From NCBI RefSeq assembly GCF_029784135.1, contig NC_073745.1, positions 64,324,218 to 64,388,217 on the forward strand: a stretch of DNA of 64,000 nucleotides, given 5' to 3'. Below are positions 1-11,098 of the stretch, piece by piece. The DNA comes from Toxorhynchites rutilus septentrionalis. Its lineage: Eukaryota > Arthropoda > Insecta > Diptera > Culicidae. The notes under the pieces are model-generated. The model had not been told where the DNA came from. It searched no databases and worked only from the letters and a program-made list of their open reading frames with translations. The stretch's first letter is position 1. The number at the start of each line of letters is the position of its first letter. Both the position numbers and the translations under genes were made by a program.

Positions 1-624
1 GTAGTGGTCCCCCGTAATGGTTTCATTCGGTTTGAGCAGCTCATGGTACACCACACCCAGCTGGTCCCACCAAATAGACAGCATAATCTTCTGGCAGTAA
101 ACATTCCACGCGGCCGTCGATGTTGATGCATGGCCGGGGGTTTAGGACCCACTTTTCATCGCCAGTAACGATTCGATGCAAAAAATCCTTTCCTTCATGC
201 CGTTGAAGCAGCTGTTCGCACGTGAAAAAACGGCGTTCGACGTCTCGTGGTTTCAATTCATACGGCACCCAATGTCCTATCTTTCGGATCATTCCCATTG
301 CTTTTAAACGATCGGATATGGTTTGCTGAGCTACTCCAAGTGTATCTGCAAGTTCTTGTTGCGTTTGTGACGGATCTTGATCGAGTAAAGCCTCCAATTC
401 TTCATCTTCAATCTTTTTTGGTGGTCCGGAATGTTCTTCGTCTTCCGAGTCAAAATTATCACTTTTAAACCTTGCAAACCACATCTGACACGTTCGCTCA
501 GTTGGAGCATGGCCACCATAAACTTCCACCAAAATGCGATGACTTTCCGCAGCTTTTTTCCTCATATTGAAGTAATGAAGTAACACTCCCCACAAAACAC
601 TCTCGTTGGTACGAAATTCGACAT
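1..624 (-). pseudogene. mariner transposase relic, 3' part beyond window
   Basis: Tc1/mariner-superfamily transposase; these enzymes cut and paste their own element at TA sites in the nucleus. The ATG at 624-622 opens MSNFVPTR, a typical mariner start. The frame is then lost near 605 and continues in another frame as ESVLWGVLLHYFNMRKKAAESHR, followed by the N-terminal helix-turn-helix (RTCQMWFARF), the second helix-turn-helix (QQELADTLGVAQQTISDRL), the WVPYEL linker and the first catalytic Asp in VTGDEKW. About 40 residues after that Asp are missing and the frame shifts again; the later part WWDQLGVVYHELLKPNETI is readable in a third frame up to the window edge. At least two frameshifts and one deletion make it a dead copy. 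The element's 5' end lies upstream, about 750-800, but I could not fix the terminal repeat. Confidence 0.9.
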
Positions 625-1450
625 ATTCGAAGTAGCAAAAAAAACTATGTTGTTTACGCTTCAACTTTTTGGCATATACTGAAAAAGACGCGCAATGACA
701 GTAGTTTTCCAACGAATGTCTGGAAATTCGATTCACTGGAATAATAATTAAGTTACGCCATCTGTTGTAAAACCGAAGAAACTTACCGGTACACTTAATA
801 TTATTTTATTCATTGTAATTGATTGTTATGGAGTGCTCAAATCGATAGATGCAAAAATCTCGTAAATCCAACCGGAAAGGACTGAGCAATAAGTGTTTGA
901 AATTGGACATTTTTCACGATACGATCGATTTTCGTTTTTCAATCTGTAAACGTTTCCCGAACACTTTGTTTATGTTGGTAACTGTTCGATCACTGTTCAC
1001 GATTTCGCTATCTCGGCGTGTGAATGTTAGTTTGGATTGTCGAGATGCTAAATGCGTTGCCCCTGTTGCTTGAACGCCATTATGATAACTGGAGAGCAAT
1101 TGTCAAGATCAAAAGCGAGGCATGAAGAGTGTTTAGTTTTTGAAATTAGCGATTGGAAGGAAGGAAGGTCTTGTATTATAGAGACTTTAAACTTTTGCAG
1201 TTCATTCGTCTCTAGCCTTGAGAAAGGCCCTTTGAAAACTCTACTCTACTCTATTACTCTACTCCAGCGCTACCACCTCCGCCCTCTTGCCTTGAGAAAG
1301 GCACTCGATCCCTCGCCGTCCAGCTCGTCCAGCAACGATGCTGTCCAGTCGGTGTCCACACAAAGAATGGCTCAGCGTCAAGTTTAAGTAGACCAAATAT
1401 TGATTGTAGCACCCTTTAGCACAAAGTGTATGTTTACCTCGTGTATTTTT
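625..1450. other. no gene seen; mariner 5' flank and unique AT-rich DNA
   Basis: About 625-800 is the 5' untranslated end of the mariner relic: read on the minus strand it contains the common mariner phrase TTTACAACAGATGGCG. The rest, to the left end of the Harbinger element at 1451, has only short open frames with no recognisable domain, plus one copy of the dispersed GAGACTTTAAAC motif at 1181-1213. Confidence 0.5.
1181..1213 (+). repeat. dispersed 33-bp motif, copy 1 of 3
   Basis: Starts GAGACTTTAAAC and ends TTCATTCGTCTCT. Related copies occur at 7083-7116 (minus) and 8591-8623 (plus). The ends GAGAC and GTCTC are inverted, so each copy can form a small hairpin. It is probably the conserved piece of a larger, otherwise decayed repeat family. 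Confidence 0.7.
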
Positions 1451-1703
1451 GGTGCCTATTCTGTATTCCGACGGATTTCTATTTCGTTCGAAAGTGATAT
1501 TTCGATCGTTTTCGAATTTACCATTCCCTATTCCAATCGTTTTGCTCGTTTCGAACGAAAGTGTTAGAAAATTTCGAATATGCATCGATCTGTCAAAAAC
1601 CGATAAACAAAAAGAAACACCGTATTAAATAGCGGCGAGTGCGAGTTGAATTTCAGTTAATTTTTGATCCTAAGAGAAATTTGTGAGAAAATTTTCTCGT
1701 TCA

Positions 1704-2842
1704 ATGGATTCCGTTTTGTTACCGATTTTGGCGGAGCAAGAAGAAATTGGAATGCCTTGCTACCATCGGCGAAACCACCGAAAATCAACCGACTTCATGA
1801 AACTTTCTGATGAAGCGTAAGTATCCGTCTCAAAAATCCCATGTTTGTTTCTCTTATTGATTAATTTTGCCCTTATTCAGATTCATCAAAAGTTTTCGTC
1901 TAAGTAAGGAAGCTTTTCGGTACGTTTTAGAGGAAATTGAGAACTGCCTTACCACAAGGAAAGGTGGTCTATCCACGGAGGTGAAACTCGCAGCATGTTT
2001 GCGATTCTTTGCTGAAGGAAATTATCAACATGGAGCAGGGCAAGATTATCACATTGCCATAGCACAGCCCACATTTTCCAAGGTGCTGACTGAAATGCTT
2101 AACATTCTGGAGCGGACACTGTGTAAGAAATGGATTTCCCTAAATATGACGGAAGACGAACAGCGGCGTGCTAAACTACACTTCTATCAGAAAACATCAA
2201 TTCCGGGTGTTATTATGTGTTTGGATGGAACCCACGTAAAAATTATTCCACCTAAGCTGAATCGAAATTTGTTTTTTAATCGGAAGGGATTTTATAGTCT
2301 CAACGTTCTGATTGTAAGTATTATTAGTATTTGAATTAACAAATCAATGAACAAATACTCTTTTTTATCAACATAGGTTTGTGACGATCAGCAAAGGATT
2401 CGTTTCGTTGATCCTACCTTCCAGGGATCTAATCATGACTCTCATATATGGCGTGTAAGCCCTGCAAGAACTCACTTTGAGCAGCTTCACCAAAATGGTG
2501 AAGTTAATACTAAGATTCTAGGTAATGTTCAACTACAATATTTTAGTATACTTGTATGTACTGTGTGATAAAATATTTTCAGGTGATGCTGGTTATCCAT
2601 CGGAACCTTGGTTAGTAACGCCATTCAGAGCAGCGGAGGAAGGGAGTTTGGAGAGCGATTTTAATCGCAGGCATGCCTTGGGTCGTGCTATCGTCGAGCG
2701 GACAATCGGTTTACTAAAAAATCGGTTTAGATGCATCCTTGGCGCGAGACAACTTCACTACAATCCTACTAAATGCGCTCAAATTATAAATGTATGCTGT
2801 GCACTTCACAATATATGCTTAGAATTTGGTCGTTCTCAGTAG
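1704..2842 (+). CDS. Harbinger (HARBI1-like, DDE_Tnp_4) transposase
   Basis: Four exons: 1704-1816, 1881-2313, 2377-2521 and 2583-2842, all with GT/AG introns of 61-69 nt and consistent phase. Together they give 316 residues, close to the usual size for this family. The first exon reads MDSVLLPILAEQEEIGM; I chose this ATG because it joins in phase through the GTAAGT donor at 1817. The catalytic triad of the DDE nuclease fold is visible: Asp near residue 153 (VIMCLDGTHVKI), Asp near 232 (GDAGYPSEPW) and Glu near 270 (GRAIVERTIGLLKNRF). The C-terminus has the family's CCALHN signature. No stop or frameshift interrupts the spliced frame, so the gene may be functional. The product would excise and insert the element, normally with the element's Myb-like protein as nuclear and DNA-binding partner. 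Confidence 0.92.
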
Positions 2843-3107
2843 TTATAATATGTTATGCAGCTGTTTACATAATAAACTTTTGTTTAAATTAATATTTATG
2901 ACTGTTAAATTTCATCTAACTTGTTTGCAAATGCTCAAATAAATAACAACCACCGGAAAAGGAAGTGTCTTCCTTACTTAACTATGGTTTCGGCAGAATT
3001 ATTTACTCTTATTCCTGCCAACACTTTGAGAACATGTCATTATCGATTTCTCGTAAGCAGGCCAAGTATTCAAATAACCATTATTAATACTTTTTGCGTT
3101 GTTTTAA
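2843..3107. other. transposase 3' flank inside the Harbinger element
   Basis: AATAAA occurs at about 2871, 30 nt after the transposase stop, and is a plausible polyadenylation signal. No further gene was seen before the TTAA at 3104-3107. Confidence 0.5.
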
Positions 3108-3456
3108 CCCCTTGCTGTACGATTTAATTTCCAACAGCACGGCCCAAAACGAGCACTTCGAGTCGTTCCGCTACTCTGCTGAGTGTGGGTATCTAACATG
3201 GGTGCCCTATGATGAGCAAATACATGTTGTGTTTAAAATAAAAACGAAGGAGTTATTACTACGTACTAACTCGTTCGTTTTTATTTTAATTATAATATTC
3301 AAATTATATTTTATATTTTTAGCTCATTCAATTTTTTTTTAAATAACGGAAATTTTATAATCTTCAGTTGTCGGTATCCTCATCATATGCCTGAAGCTAT
3401 GTAATTATTTCACATCGAGAAACAACGAGTGAAGTTCAATGTTGTACGTGAAGGGG
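3108..3456. mobile_element. piggyBac-type MITE (TTAA target) nested in Harbinger
   Basis: Starts CCCCTTGCTGTAC and ends GTACGTGAAGGGG. These are imperfect inverted ends flanked on both sides by TTAA (3104-3107 and 3457-3460), the piggyBac target duplication. The 349-bp interior has no transposase domain, so it is a non-autonomous element. It sits in the spacer between the two convergent Harbinger genes and damages neither. Confidence 0.75.
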
Positions 3457-3705
3457 TTAAGGAAGTTCCATAAACTATAGGCGAAATTCGTGAATTTTAA
3501 AAAAGTTTATATAATTTTGATGCTATTCCAAACAAACTTCAAAGAAAAAATTAAGTAAGATTTTTCTTCCATGGAAAGATATAAAAATACGATTAGAACT
3601 TTTTTTCATTTTTTTATACTTGAGTTACAATATAAAGATAAAAAATCAGATCACTGATATTTTGAAACATTATTCTAATGTTCTGAAATATACGCAATCT
3701 GCGTT

Positions 3706-4513
3706 TCAAGGATTTGTCGCTATTGATTTCTCCAGCGCGATCTTCTCCATCTCGTGGTTATGTCGTTTTTGTTCACTCAGATGTTCTTTGAGTGTGGCAT
3801 CCACGGAAAGAATCGCTCGAGCTGATTGGCGCTGATAATGAACCAGATCACTCAAATTCTTGTTTGTGTTTTTTAACAGGGATTTCACATTGGTGTGAAA
3901 TTTGTTTTGTTGCTCGACTTGCAGCTCTAATAGCCTCGTGGTAGAAGGTCTGGATTTTTTCGGCTGAGAGGGCTGGAAGTGAATGGTATTATTGATACCG
4001 TCACACTCGTCGGAAGTACCATAATATATAAAATTTTCCTGGTCTGCAGCTTGAGGTTCACCCGAAGGCGAACCCAACTGTGTTCCATGAGATGAGGTAC
4101 CCGGGATTCCTTCCACGGTCGCAAGTAACCCAGTTAGTAGAACTGCCTGCTCCTCCAGCTCGGACAAATTGATAATTTTATTGGGTCCTCCACCTGTCGC
4201 CCTCTGCTCCCGTTTGTTGTGAGCGAGTTTTCGCTTTAATCCGGACTTATAGTCCGCCCAAACCTACACAGAAAACCAGGGCAAAAATAAGACTATAAAC
4301 ATATGTTTCGGATTCGTTTTAGTATATACCTTTTTCCATCCACTTCCATCGCGAATAGGCGGTCCCAAACTATTGACTTCTGCCGCCAGATCATCCCAGT
4401 AGGGTCCGGAATTTCCTCGGGAGAAACCCTTTGCTATGTCCGGCTCTTGCTCCAGAAGCAGCACAATCCGCTCGAACTGATTTTTAGTGGTTGTTTTGTT
4501 TTTGTTTTTTTCC
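3706..4513 (-). CDS. Myb/SANT-like DNA-binding protein of the Harbinger element
   Basis: Two well-supported exons: about 4513 to 4330, then 4263 to 3706, joined in phase 0 across a GT/AG intron. The N-terminal part is a Myb/SANT-like (zeste or Myb_DNA-bind_5 type) helix-turn-helix: FERIVLLLEQEPDIAKG, then a GPYWDDLAAEVNSLGPP stretch, GSGWKKVWADYKSGLKRKL. The C-terminal part (QPKKSRPSTTRLLELQVEQQ onward) is helical and could be a coiled coil. In Harbinger elements this second protein escorts the transposase into the nucleus and to the element ends. The start is unresolved. A small upstream exon, 4588-4567 (MSGELQK, with a GTAAGC donor), is attractive but joins one base out of phase with 4513, beside a run of seven A. 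Either a one-base indel or a different first exon is involved. Confidence 0.8.
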
Positions 4514-4784
4514 CTGTTGAACGTTAAAATTAATTTAAAGAAAAAAATGATTAAAAATTAGCTTACATTTTTGCAGTTCACCGCTCATCCGCTGCGGAAA
4601 TTATTCACTCCTTCATAAACAAAGTGGGTTTGACGTTTGGTTTGATTCGAATGAAAGATGTTCGAAAACAAAACAGTCCGAACGAAAGGTATTCGAATTT
4701 GAAAACACCTCGAACGAAACAGGGAATGGAATTTACCAAGTCGTTCGAAATATTTCGAATCGATTGAAATACAGAATAGACACC

Positions 4785-6971
4785 TTTATGTCTCGCCGTC
4801 TTTTATAACTTCTTCGAATTTTATTCAGCTGTCGGTCGCTAGCGCTTGACGAATCCAGAAAAAGGCTTTCTTTTCTAGTTCCACCGGGCTCGAGTCCACT
4901 CGCACACACGTTCATTTTTGTTTTATTCTGGAACATATTTTGTCACTTTATTCACTTTTTGAGGAAAAAGAAAACATAATCATACTTGTTAAAAAAAAAT
5001 AGAGGATTAGCCATCACCACATTTGTTTGATCTTTGTGTTGTTGTGTCGAGCTTTCGCTAGCTGATAGATTTTTGTTCCCTATTTTGTTCACAATGCACG
5101 ATTTTAGTGCGAGTCACGTGAGTCACGTAACAAAACATCGAAATGGGAACCGATTTTCGATTTCGCCAGCGCACAACAGTTTGGAGCGTTTTCGTTTTTC
5201 ATGGTAGCAGAAAGAGAACTTGCAGGAATTGAATATTTCGCGCGTGGCGCTTAATAGTTGCTTGCGTGAAGAAAGCTCACATTAGAAAAAAAAACGTAAC
5301 AGAATCCCTAGAAAATCAAAACAAAAAAAAAATAGAAGAACTTGACTGTCACGAACATTTTCGTGTGTAGTCAAATGATAGACGGAAAAATTGGTTTACA
5401 CTTAAAAAACAGTTTACATCTAAGAATCCTTCCGCGATTCTCTTCTGTGTTCCATTTCAATAATTGGCTTCTCTTCAGCTTATGTTTTTTTCTTCTTCTT
5501 CTTGGGGGTCTATATACAAATCAAGCTTATTACTCTAAACATTTCCCAATGATTTTTTTGTGGTTGTTGTTGTTGTTTATGACTGCGTGTGTATGTTTTT
5601 GATCATATTAGTTTGGGAAAATTAGTCTTGTTTCACCGGAAACGATCTTTCTTTCTAATAGTTGAAGGAAGCTGCTAAATTTTCGTGTTTTGCTCGTTTC
5701 GATTTCGAAGCGTTTCCGAATTTGGGTTTCTCATGGTGAGGGAGTATTTATCTAAAGGTTCAACTCACTGCTGGTGTGTGTGTGTGTGTGTGTGTGTGTG
5801 GAAGTGTGGGCGTATGTATATAATATGTTTCTGTATGAATAACCTGTGGTTTCACAGTTCCATGCAAATGTTTGGATTGTTGCACTTTTGTAATCTAACA
5901 ATAACTATCATTCCATATATTATTTTTTTTATTCTCAATAGTAATAATGTTAATATTCTACGTTCGCTTGTGTTTATGCATAAGTTTCATGATTTTACTG
6001 TGTTTGTTTTTTTTTCTCATCATACGGGGATCTTATCACTTTGTGTCTATGTTAATGAAGTTATCAATTACTTGGTTTTTGATACTTTTTTTTCTCCATT
6101 CGTTACTGATTATACTTTTTTTTTCTTCTTCTTCTCTCTCTCTTAATGGAACGTGGTACGTCAGTATGCGTGCTTGTTTCAAATTTAATACGTTCCGCTG
6201 CTAGATGAACAGATCTCAGTGATTTTGTATTAATTTTGCCGCTTCGATATTTTTTCTCATGACGGGTACTCTTAGAAAATAAATAGTATTGTTTTTGATG
6301 TTTTTCTGCTTTTATGTTAATTACAGTTAATTTTAAATTTTACCTAGTTTGAATTCATGTTTTTTTTCTCTTTAATTAACCATATATATTTTGCTCATAA
6401 TATTTCGGTTCTAATCACTCTAACGATGTATGAGATTTACATGCCTTTTTTGAGGTTATGTATGGGGAGATGTGTGAATGAATGAAACTTGAGAGTACGT
6501 GTGTGTGTCTATATTCATTGTTCTAACAAGATGAATTACGGAAACAAGAGAGGAGAAAATGAGCATGTTGCGAAACCCGTCCCAAAGAACGGCTTCAGTG
6601 GCAACAATTACGAAAATATCAGATTGCACCGAACGAACAAAATGCTGGCGCGAACAACAGCTAAGCGGGAAGCGAGCTTTAAAACAGCTAATTTTTTTTT
6701 TGCGAAACACTATTAAAATGAATGATGCAAAGTGGTTGGTACTTACAAACAAACGCCATTGTTTTCACTTTTGGAGGGATCCATTGACAGCTGCACTTGG
6801 GGTGCCATCTAGTGGTTAGAAACTTAAATAAAACCCAACCGTCGTTAGGACGGGAACTTGGATGTCTTGCTTTTGGTTGTTGTTTTCCTTGAGTTCGTTA
6901 GCTTTGTATGGGAAATTCACATATTCTTACTGTTTCATCTCGTCTTCTAGTACTACAAACACTAACCGATA
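4785..6971. other. no gene seen; AT-rich intergenic DNA
   Basis: Very T-rich on the plus strand, with short low-complexity open frames (mostly Phe, Leu, Ser) that look like chance. It contains a TG microsatellite at 5773-5800 and runs of TTCTTCTTC. It could be 3' untranslated or intergenic DNA of a neighbouring gene, but nothing in the sequence settles this. Confidence 0.4.
5773..5800. repeat. (TG)n microsatellite
   Basis: Uninterrupted TG dinucleotides over about 28 bp. Confidence 0.95.
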
Positions 6972-7082
6972 GGGGAGAGCTGTACAAAACGCACTGGTGG
7001 GGTAAAATAGCCCAAGCCATTAATTGTTGAAAATCAATGGATTAGTCATGTAAAATGACAGCTTGCTGTATTCATTCCAGTT

Positions 7083-7116
7083 AGAGACGAATGAACTCTC
7101 TGAGTTTAAAGTCTCT
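7083..7116 (-). repeat. dispersed 33-bp motif, copy 2 of 3
   Basis: Reverse-complement match to the motif at 1181-1213 and 8591-8623. Confidence 0.7.
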
Positions 7117-7889
7117 TTAATTCAATACCGTTACCGTTCATTCCAGTTCGCAGTGTTCTCTTTCACATTTCCATAGGACACTAACATTTTCACCACAATA
7201 AAATAGAATACAAATGAGAGAATACCAACAACTTTGCATTACCAGTAAATATACATGGCTGCTCCGAAAGGTTTTACGGTTAGCCAATGTTCACGATGTA
7301 CAGGATGTTCTTCACGTCTAAAAATTTGAACAACCTCTCGTATTTCACTGAAATTTTGCCAAAATATGACAAAACAATAATTGGGGCAAAGTGCACCATA
7401 ATCGGCATCGAGCTTCATGTTCCGATTTGTGAAGTGAAAACGTCAATCGATTTTCAGGTGGAATAAACAGATCGCCTTTTCATGTGAACCGAATCGAGAA
7501 ATCGACACAATCCCGATCACACTCACCATCATGATCACGATCACACATAATTTTACCCCGAGCCGATTTCTTGCTCAAACTTCATGTGTTGCAAATTGAA
7601 TATGTTTAAGCGTTTCTGAATTCTGGGACCCAAACCAAAACAAAATGGTTCTCTGAAGGTATGCAGCAAGCAAACCAAACAAAAAATCATAACAATTGCA
7701 CCGATAGCTTTCACTCGGTCGACGCTATCAACTATCTATTTCAACATTTTCGAAGACGAAACATGAAAATCGACTCTCCTCTTAGTCGCATATAAATCTG
7801 TATCTTCATTCAACCTGACTCCCATCCACCACTACTACTCCACTCTGACATGTACCTCGTTGCCCGCGTACACAATCTTATTTTAACGT

Positions 7890-8422
7890 CGAGGGCGGTC
7901 CGATACGCACTTAACCTCATCGCCCGATGGTATCAGTATCGCAAGAGAGATTACTTATCGTGTAGTACAGTGAACGGCCACTGTCAAAATATCAGCCGAA
8001 TCGGACTCGTAGTTTTGTTTTGACCGTGTGTGGAAGCGGCCGTGTCCGCGGATTTCAGAAAAATGGAAAAAATGGAAATTCCGTCGTTACCACGGCCAAA
8101 TTGGTCGAATTGCACTACGAACTGCTGCCCCATCCACCGTATTCTCCAGATTTGGTCCCGTGCGACTTTTTTTTTTGTTTCCAAACTTGAAAAAGTCACT
8201 CGCCGGGCAGAAATTTGAGTCGAATGAGGAGGTCATCGCCGCCACGGAGGCCTACTTTGCAGACCTCGAGAAAACGTATTTTTTCAGATGGATTAAAGAA
8301 GTTGGAGCATCGCTGGGTCAAGTGTATCGAGCTAAAAGGAGACTATGTTGAGAAATAAATCGCCACTTTTCCAAAATTTTTGTTTTTTTTTTGTATGCTA
8401 AGTACTTATCGGACTACCCTCG
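7890..8422 (+). mobile_element. internally deleted mariner element
   Basis: Matching ends: CGAGGGCGGTCCGATACGC at 7890 and, inward from 8422, CGAGGGTAGTCCGATAAG, with TA after the right end. The 5' leader runs to an ATG at about 8063. The frame then jumps straight to the C-terminal third of a mariner transposase: KLVELHYELLPHPPYSPDLV, then CDFF, NLKKSLAGQKFESNEEV and KCIELKGDYVEK, spread over three frames. All of the DNA-binding region and the first two catalytic Asp are missing, so this is a non-autonomous derivative that keeps both termini. Confidence 0.8.
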
Positions 8423-8423
8423 T

Positions 8424-9967
8424 AAAGTGAAACGAAAACTTAATTTCTGGTGCAAAAAAGTAGTTACACCATTAATAGACGGCTGCATGTAATATACCTG
8501 GTATTCTATTTACGTTGATACATGCATACATGATACTTGAGAGAGAAACGAATTCGGCTTCGGGGGAAGGGAGGAAGGTATTAAATTAGAGAGACTTTAA
8601 ACTCTGAGAGTTCATTCGTCTCTAGGCTTCGGGGGAGTCACTTCAATTTGCCGTTCAGTCCATTTGACGGTGAAGAATGAAATGAGCACGGAGCATCGTT
8701 AGAACAGTTAGTGCTAGTTGCTCGTCTCGTTTTCTGGAATAGGGCCCATAGTCTCCTGACTATCCTCAGTTGAATATGACTTTGCCGAGCCCTGTCTACT
8801 CGTATAATAACAAAATAGAGCTAACGAGAAAAAATCTTATCGACTCGATTGATATAATAGGGCCCAGAATTGCGAAAGAAAAGTTATGAATCAAAAAAAC
8901 TTTTCCGAATGAAATTTGTATTCTATGTAAAAGAGTAGCACGTTGTTTTGTATGTGGTGGAAGAATATTGAACAAAAATTGTGTCGCACAATGATGAGTT
9001 TTAGCGGAAATACCAGGCGATTTACAGAAAAAAGATCAAGTAAAACGGTAACAAGACTACGTGTTTCTAGTAAGCAAATAGCATCAAGTGAAATTTTCAA
9101 TCAAATTTTAGAAGTCGAAACTAGAGATGAAACGGATATTCGGCCAATATTTGCTATCTGGCCTGTTACCGTATATTAAAAAAAAACAATAATTTATCAT
9201 TACTACAAGATAAATATAAAAAAATCATTAACATCATTCACAAATAATAAAAAATTCTAAAATGCCAGCATTTTTTTCCAAAAAATATTTTTTTATTCAG
9301 TTTCGTCTCTTTCGCTTCGTTGACGAGGGTTGAAGACTGCGATGAGCTGTTACTCTCAGAATATTCGTCGCAAGATCTATTATATCTATTATATAAACGA
9401 TGGATGAAACATAAATCCTATATAACTCGGAAACTAAAAACACCCATACAAAACAAAACACAAATTTCTGCATAACTCGAGTTTATTCTACGATGTCGTG
9501 ATTATGCCTTAATCGCGAACGACTGCGATTCCTACGACACAATCTACAGAAACGACGTGAAGATGTATTTACATTCACTTGCAAGATGGTGTCATGAGCA
9601 ACGCCGACACTGCCTTTGTTATCTGCTATTTGATCAACGATACGGTCACAAGCGACGGCGGATACCAATATATTAACGAAGAAATACTGATAATGGCCGG
9701 GAAGTAATGTGGCTGTGTTTCAAATTCAGAATATCGATATGGAACTTCTCGATTGAATGACAACGACGAAGATCCAGCGAGATCCAGCAGATATACATTT
9801 TCGTTCAAATCATTTCACTCGTTTTATTTTGTCTTTCACACTGGATTAATTTTAGATATCGTTCAAACATTTTTACACACTTGAAATACGTTAGTTATTT
9901 TTTATTCAACAACCGAAATAATTATTAGAACAAAAAATATAGAACATCATTCACCGGATCATGTAGT
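8424..9967. other. no gene seen; repeat-derived DNA
   Basis: Contains the third copy of the GAGACTTTAAAC motif (8591-8623) and one isolated partial unit of the 141-bp repeat near 9455-9480 (AATTTCTGCATAACTCGAG). Open frames here are short and carry no recognisable domain. Confidence 0.45.
8591..8623 (+). repeat. dispersed 33-bp motif, copy 3 of 3
   Basis: Matches 1181-1213. It is flanked on each side by a short direct repeat, GGCTTCGGGGGA, at about 8556 and 8626. Confidence 0.7.
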
Positions 9968-10640
9968 TTATATAAATGAAAAAGGATTTTTGTCTGTCTG
10001 TCCTTATAGACATTGAAATTATTGAACAGATCGGCGTAAAAATTTAATTTGTGTGTAAAGACCCTTTCTGAAAGGGTGGGTTCCCATACAGATGAAACAC
10101 GAATTTCTGCATAACTCGAAAGCTAAACTGGCAAATGGGTTCAAATTTGACATGTGAAGGTTTTAGGGGGCAAAAATGTTTCTATGGTGGTTGGACACTC
10201 CTTCGCCCTTTTAAGGGGGTGCTGCCGTACAAATAAAACACAAATTTCTGCATAACTCGAAAACTAATCAAACAAATGGATCCAAATTTGTCATGTGGAG
10301 GTTTTAGGGACCAATAATGTCTCTATGATGGTTCGACACTCCCCCCCACCTCTCTAAGGAGGTGCTGCCATACTAATGAAACACAAATTTCGGCCTAACT
10401 CGAATACTAATCAAACAAATGGTTCCAACTTTGTCATATGGAAGTTTTAGGGACCAATAAATGTCTCTATGATGGTTCGAAACTCCTCCCTCTCTAAGGG
10501 GACGCTATCATACAAATGAAGCACAAATTACTGCACAATTCGAGAACCAATCAAGCAAATGGATCCAAATTTGGCATTTGAAGGTTTTAGGGGCCAAGAA
10601 TTGTTTCTACGGTGGTTTGACACTTGCGTTGGGTAAAATT
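9968..10640 (+). repeat. 141-bp tandem repeat, about four units
   Basis: Units are marked by the phrase ACACAAATTTCTGCATAACT, at about 10095, 10236, 10379 and 10519 (spacings 141, 143, 140). Each unit also contains GGTTTTAGGG(A/G)CCAA, then TCTATG(A/G)TGGTT and a C-rich hairpin of the CTCTCTAAGGAGG kind. A lead-in beginning TATAAATGAAAAAGG precedes the array. A second array of the same family is at about 30930-31330. Confidence 0.85.
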
Positions 10641-11098
10641 AATGACTCAGTCTAAGGCTTCAGGCTTCTGTCCATGGATTATGGAAATTTTACCCCACTC
10701 TGTGGTTTGGACCGTGTCGATTAAAAACATTAATTTTCCCCACAAATTCACGTATTGTAAATCAAATTCCATCATAAATATCTGCCAACCAGGATTGAAT
10801 AAGTATTCTAGACGTTGAAGAGCATGATTCAATAGTAGCATGCGTGGTAAATTGCTGACTTGCTTGAAGGGTGCGCTTTGTACCATTCTCCCCTACTTTC
10901 GTTTCGCTCAACAGGGGATAAAGGGTTTGGGTGACGCCCAGTGTTATTCAATCTGGCAAACGTTCGCTCTTGTGGGGCGATAAAATCAGCTGAATTCGAC
11001 CTAACTACAGCGCGACGAAGTGAATGAGAAACGGAGCGCGGAGCGAAATCGACAAAGGATCTCCCTCCGAATACAGATAGATGACGTGTTATACTTAT

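Larger units (their letters stand above)
1451..4784 (+). mobile_element. PIF/Harbinger DNA transposon, apparently complete
   Basis: Terminal inverted repeats begin GGTGCCTATTCTGTATT at 1451 and, read inward from the other end, GGTGTCTATTCTGTATT at 4784. The ends continue with loosely matching TTCGAA-rich subterminal DNA. A 3-bp TTT flanks both sides (1448-1450 and 4785-4787), the target-duplication length expected of Harbinger. Inside are the two genes typical of the superfamily: a HARBI1-like transposase (1704-2842, plus) and a Myb/SANT-like protein (3706 to about 4513, minus). They face each other, with a small TTAA-flanked MITE between them. Total length is 3334 bp. It lies downstream of the par-1 3' end. 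Confidence 0.88.
6972..10893. mobile_element. element with GGGGAGA terminal inverted repeats
   Basis: Left end (6972): GGGGAGAGCTGTACAAAACG, then CACTGGTGGGGTAAAAT. Right end read inward from 10893: GGGGAGAATGGTACAAAGCG, then CACCC, with GTGGGGTAAAAT again farther in (about 10705-10694). Both ends are flanked by TA. The 3.9-kb interior has no intact transposase but carries an internally deleted mariner and the 141-bp repeat cluster. It may be one large decayed element or two half-elements in inverted orientation that only look like a pair. Confidence 0.5.

Noticed and set aside
4567..4588. First coding exon of the Harbinger Myb-like gene (MSGELQK)
   Set aside because: Plausible start and donor, but it joins one base out of phase to the next exon, so it was not included in the CDS span.
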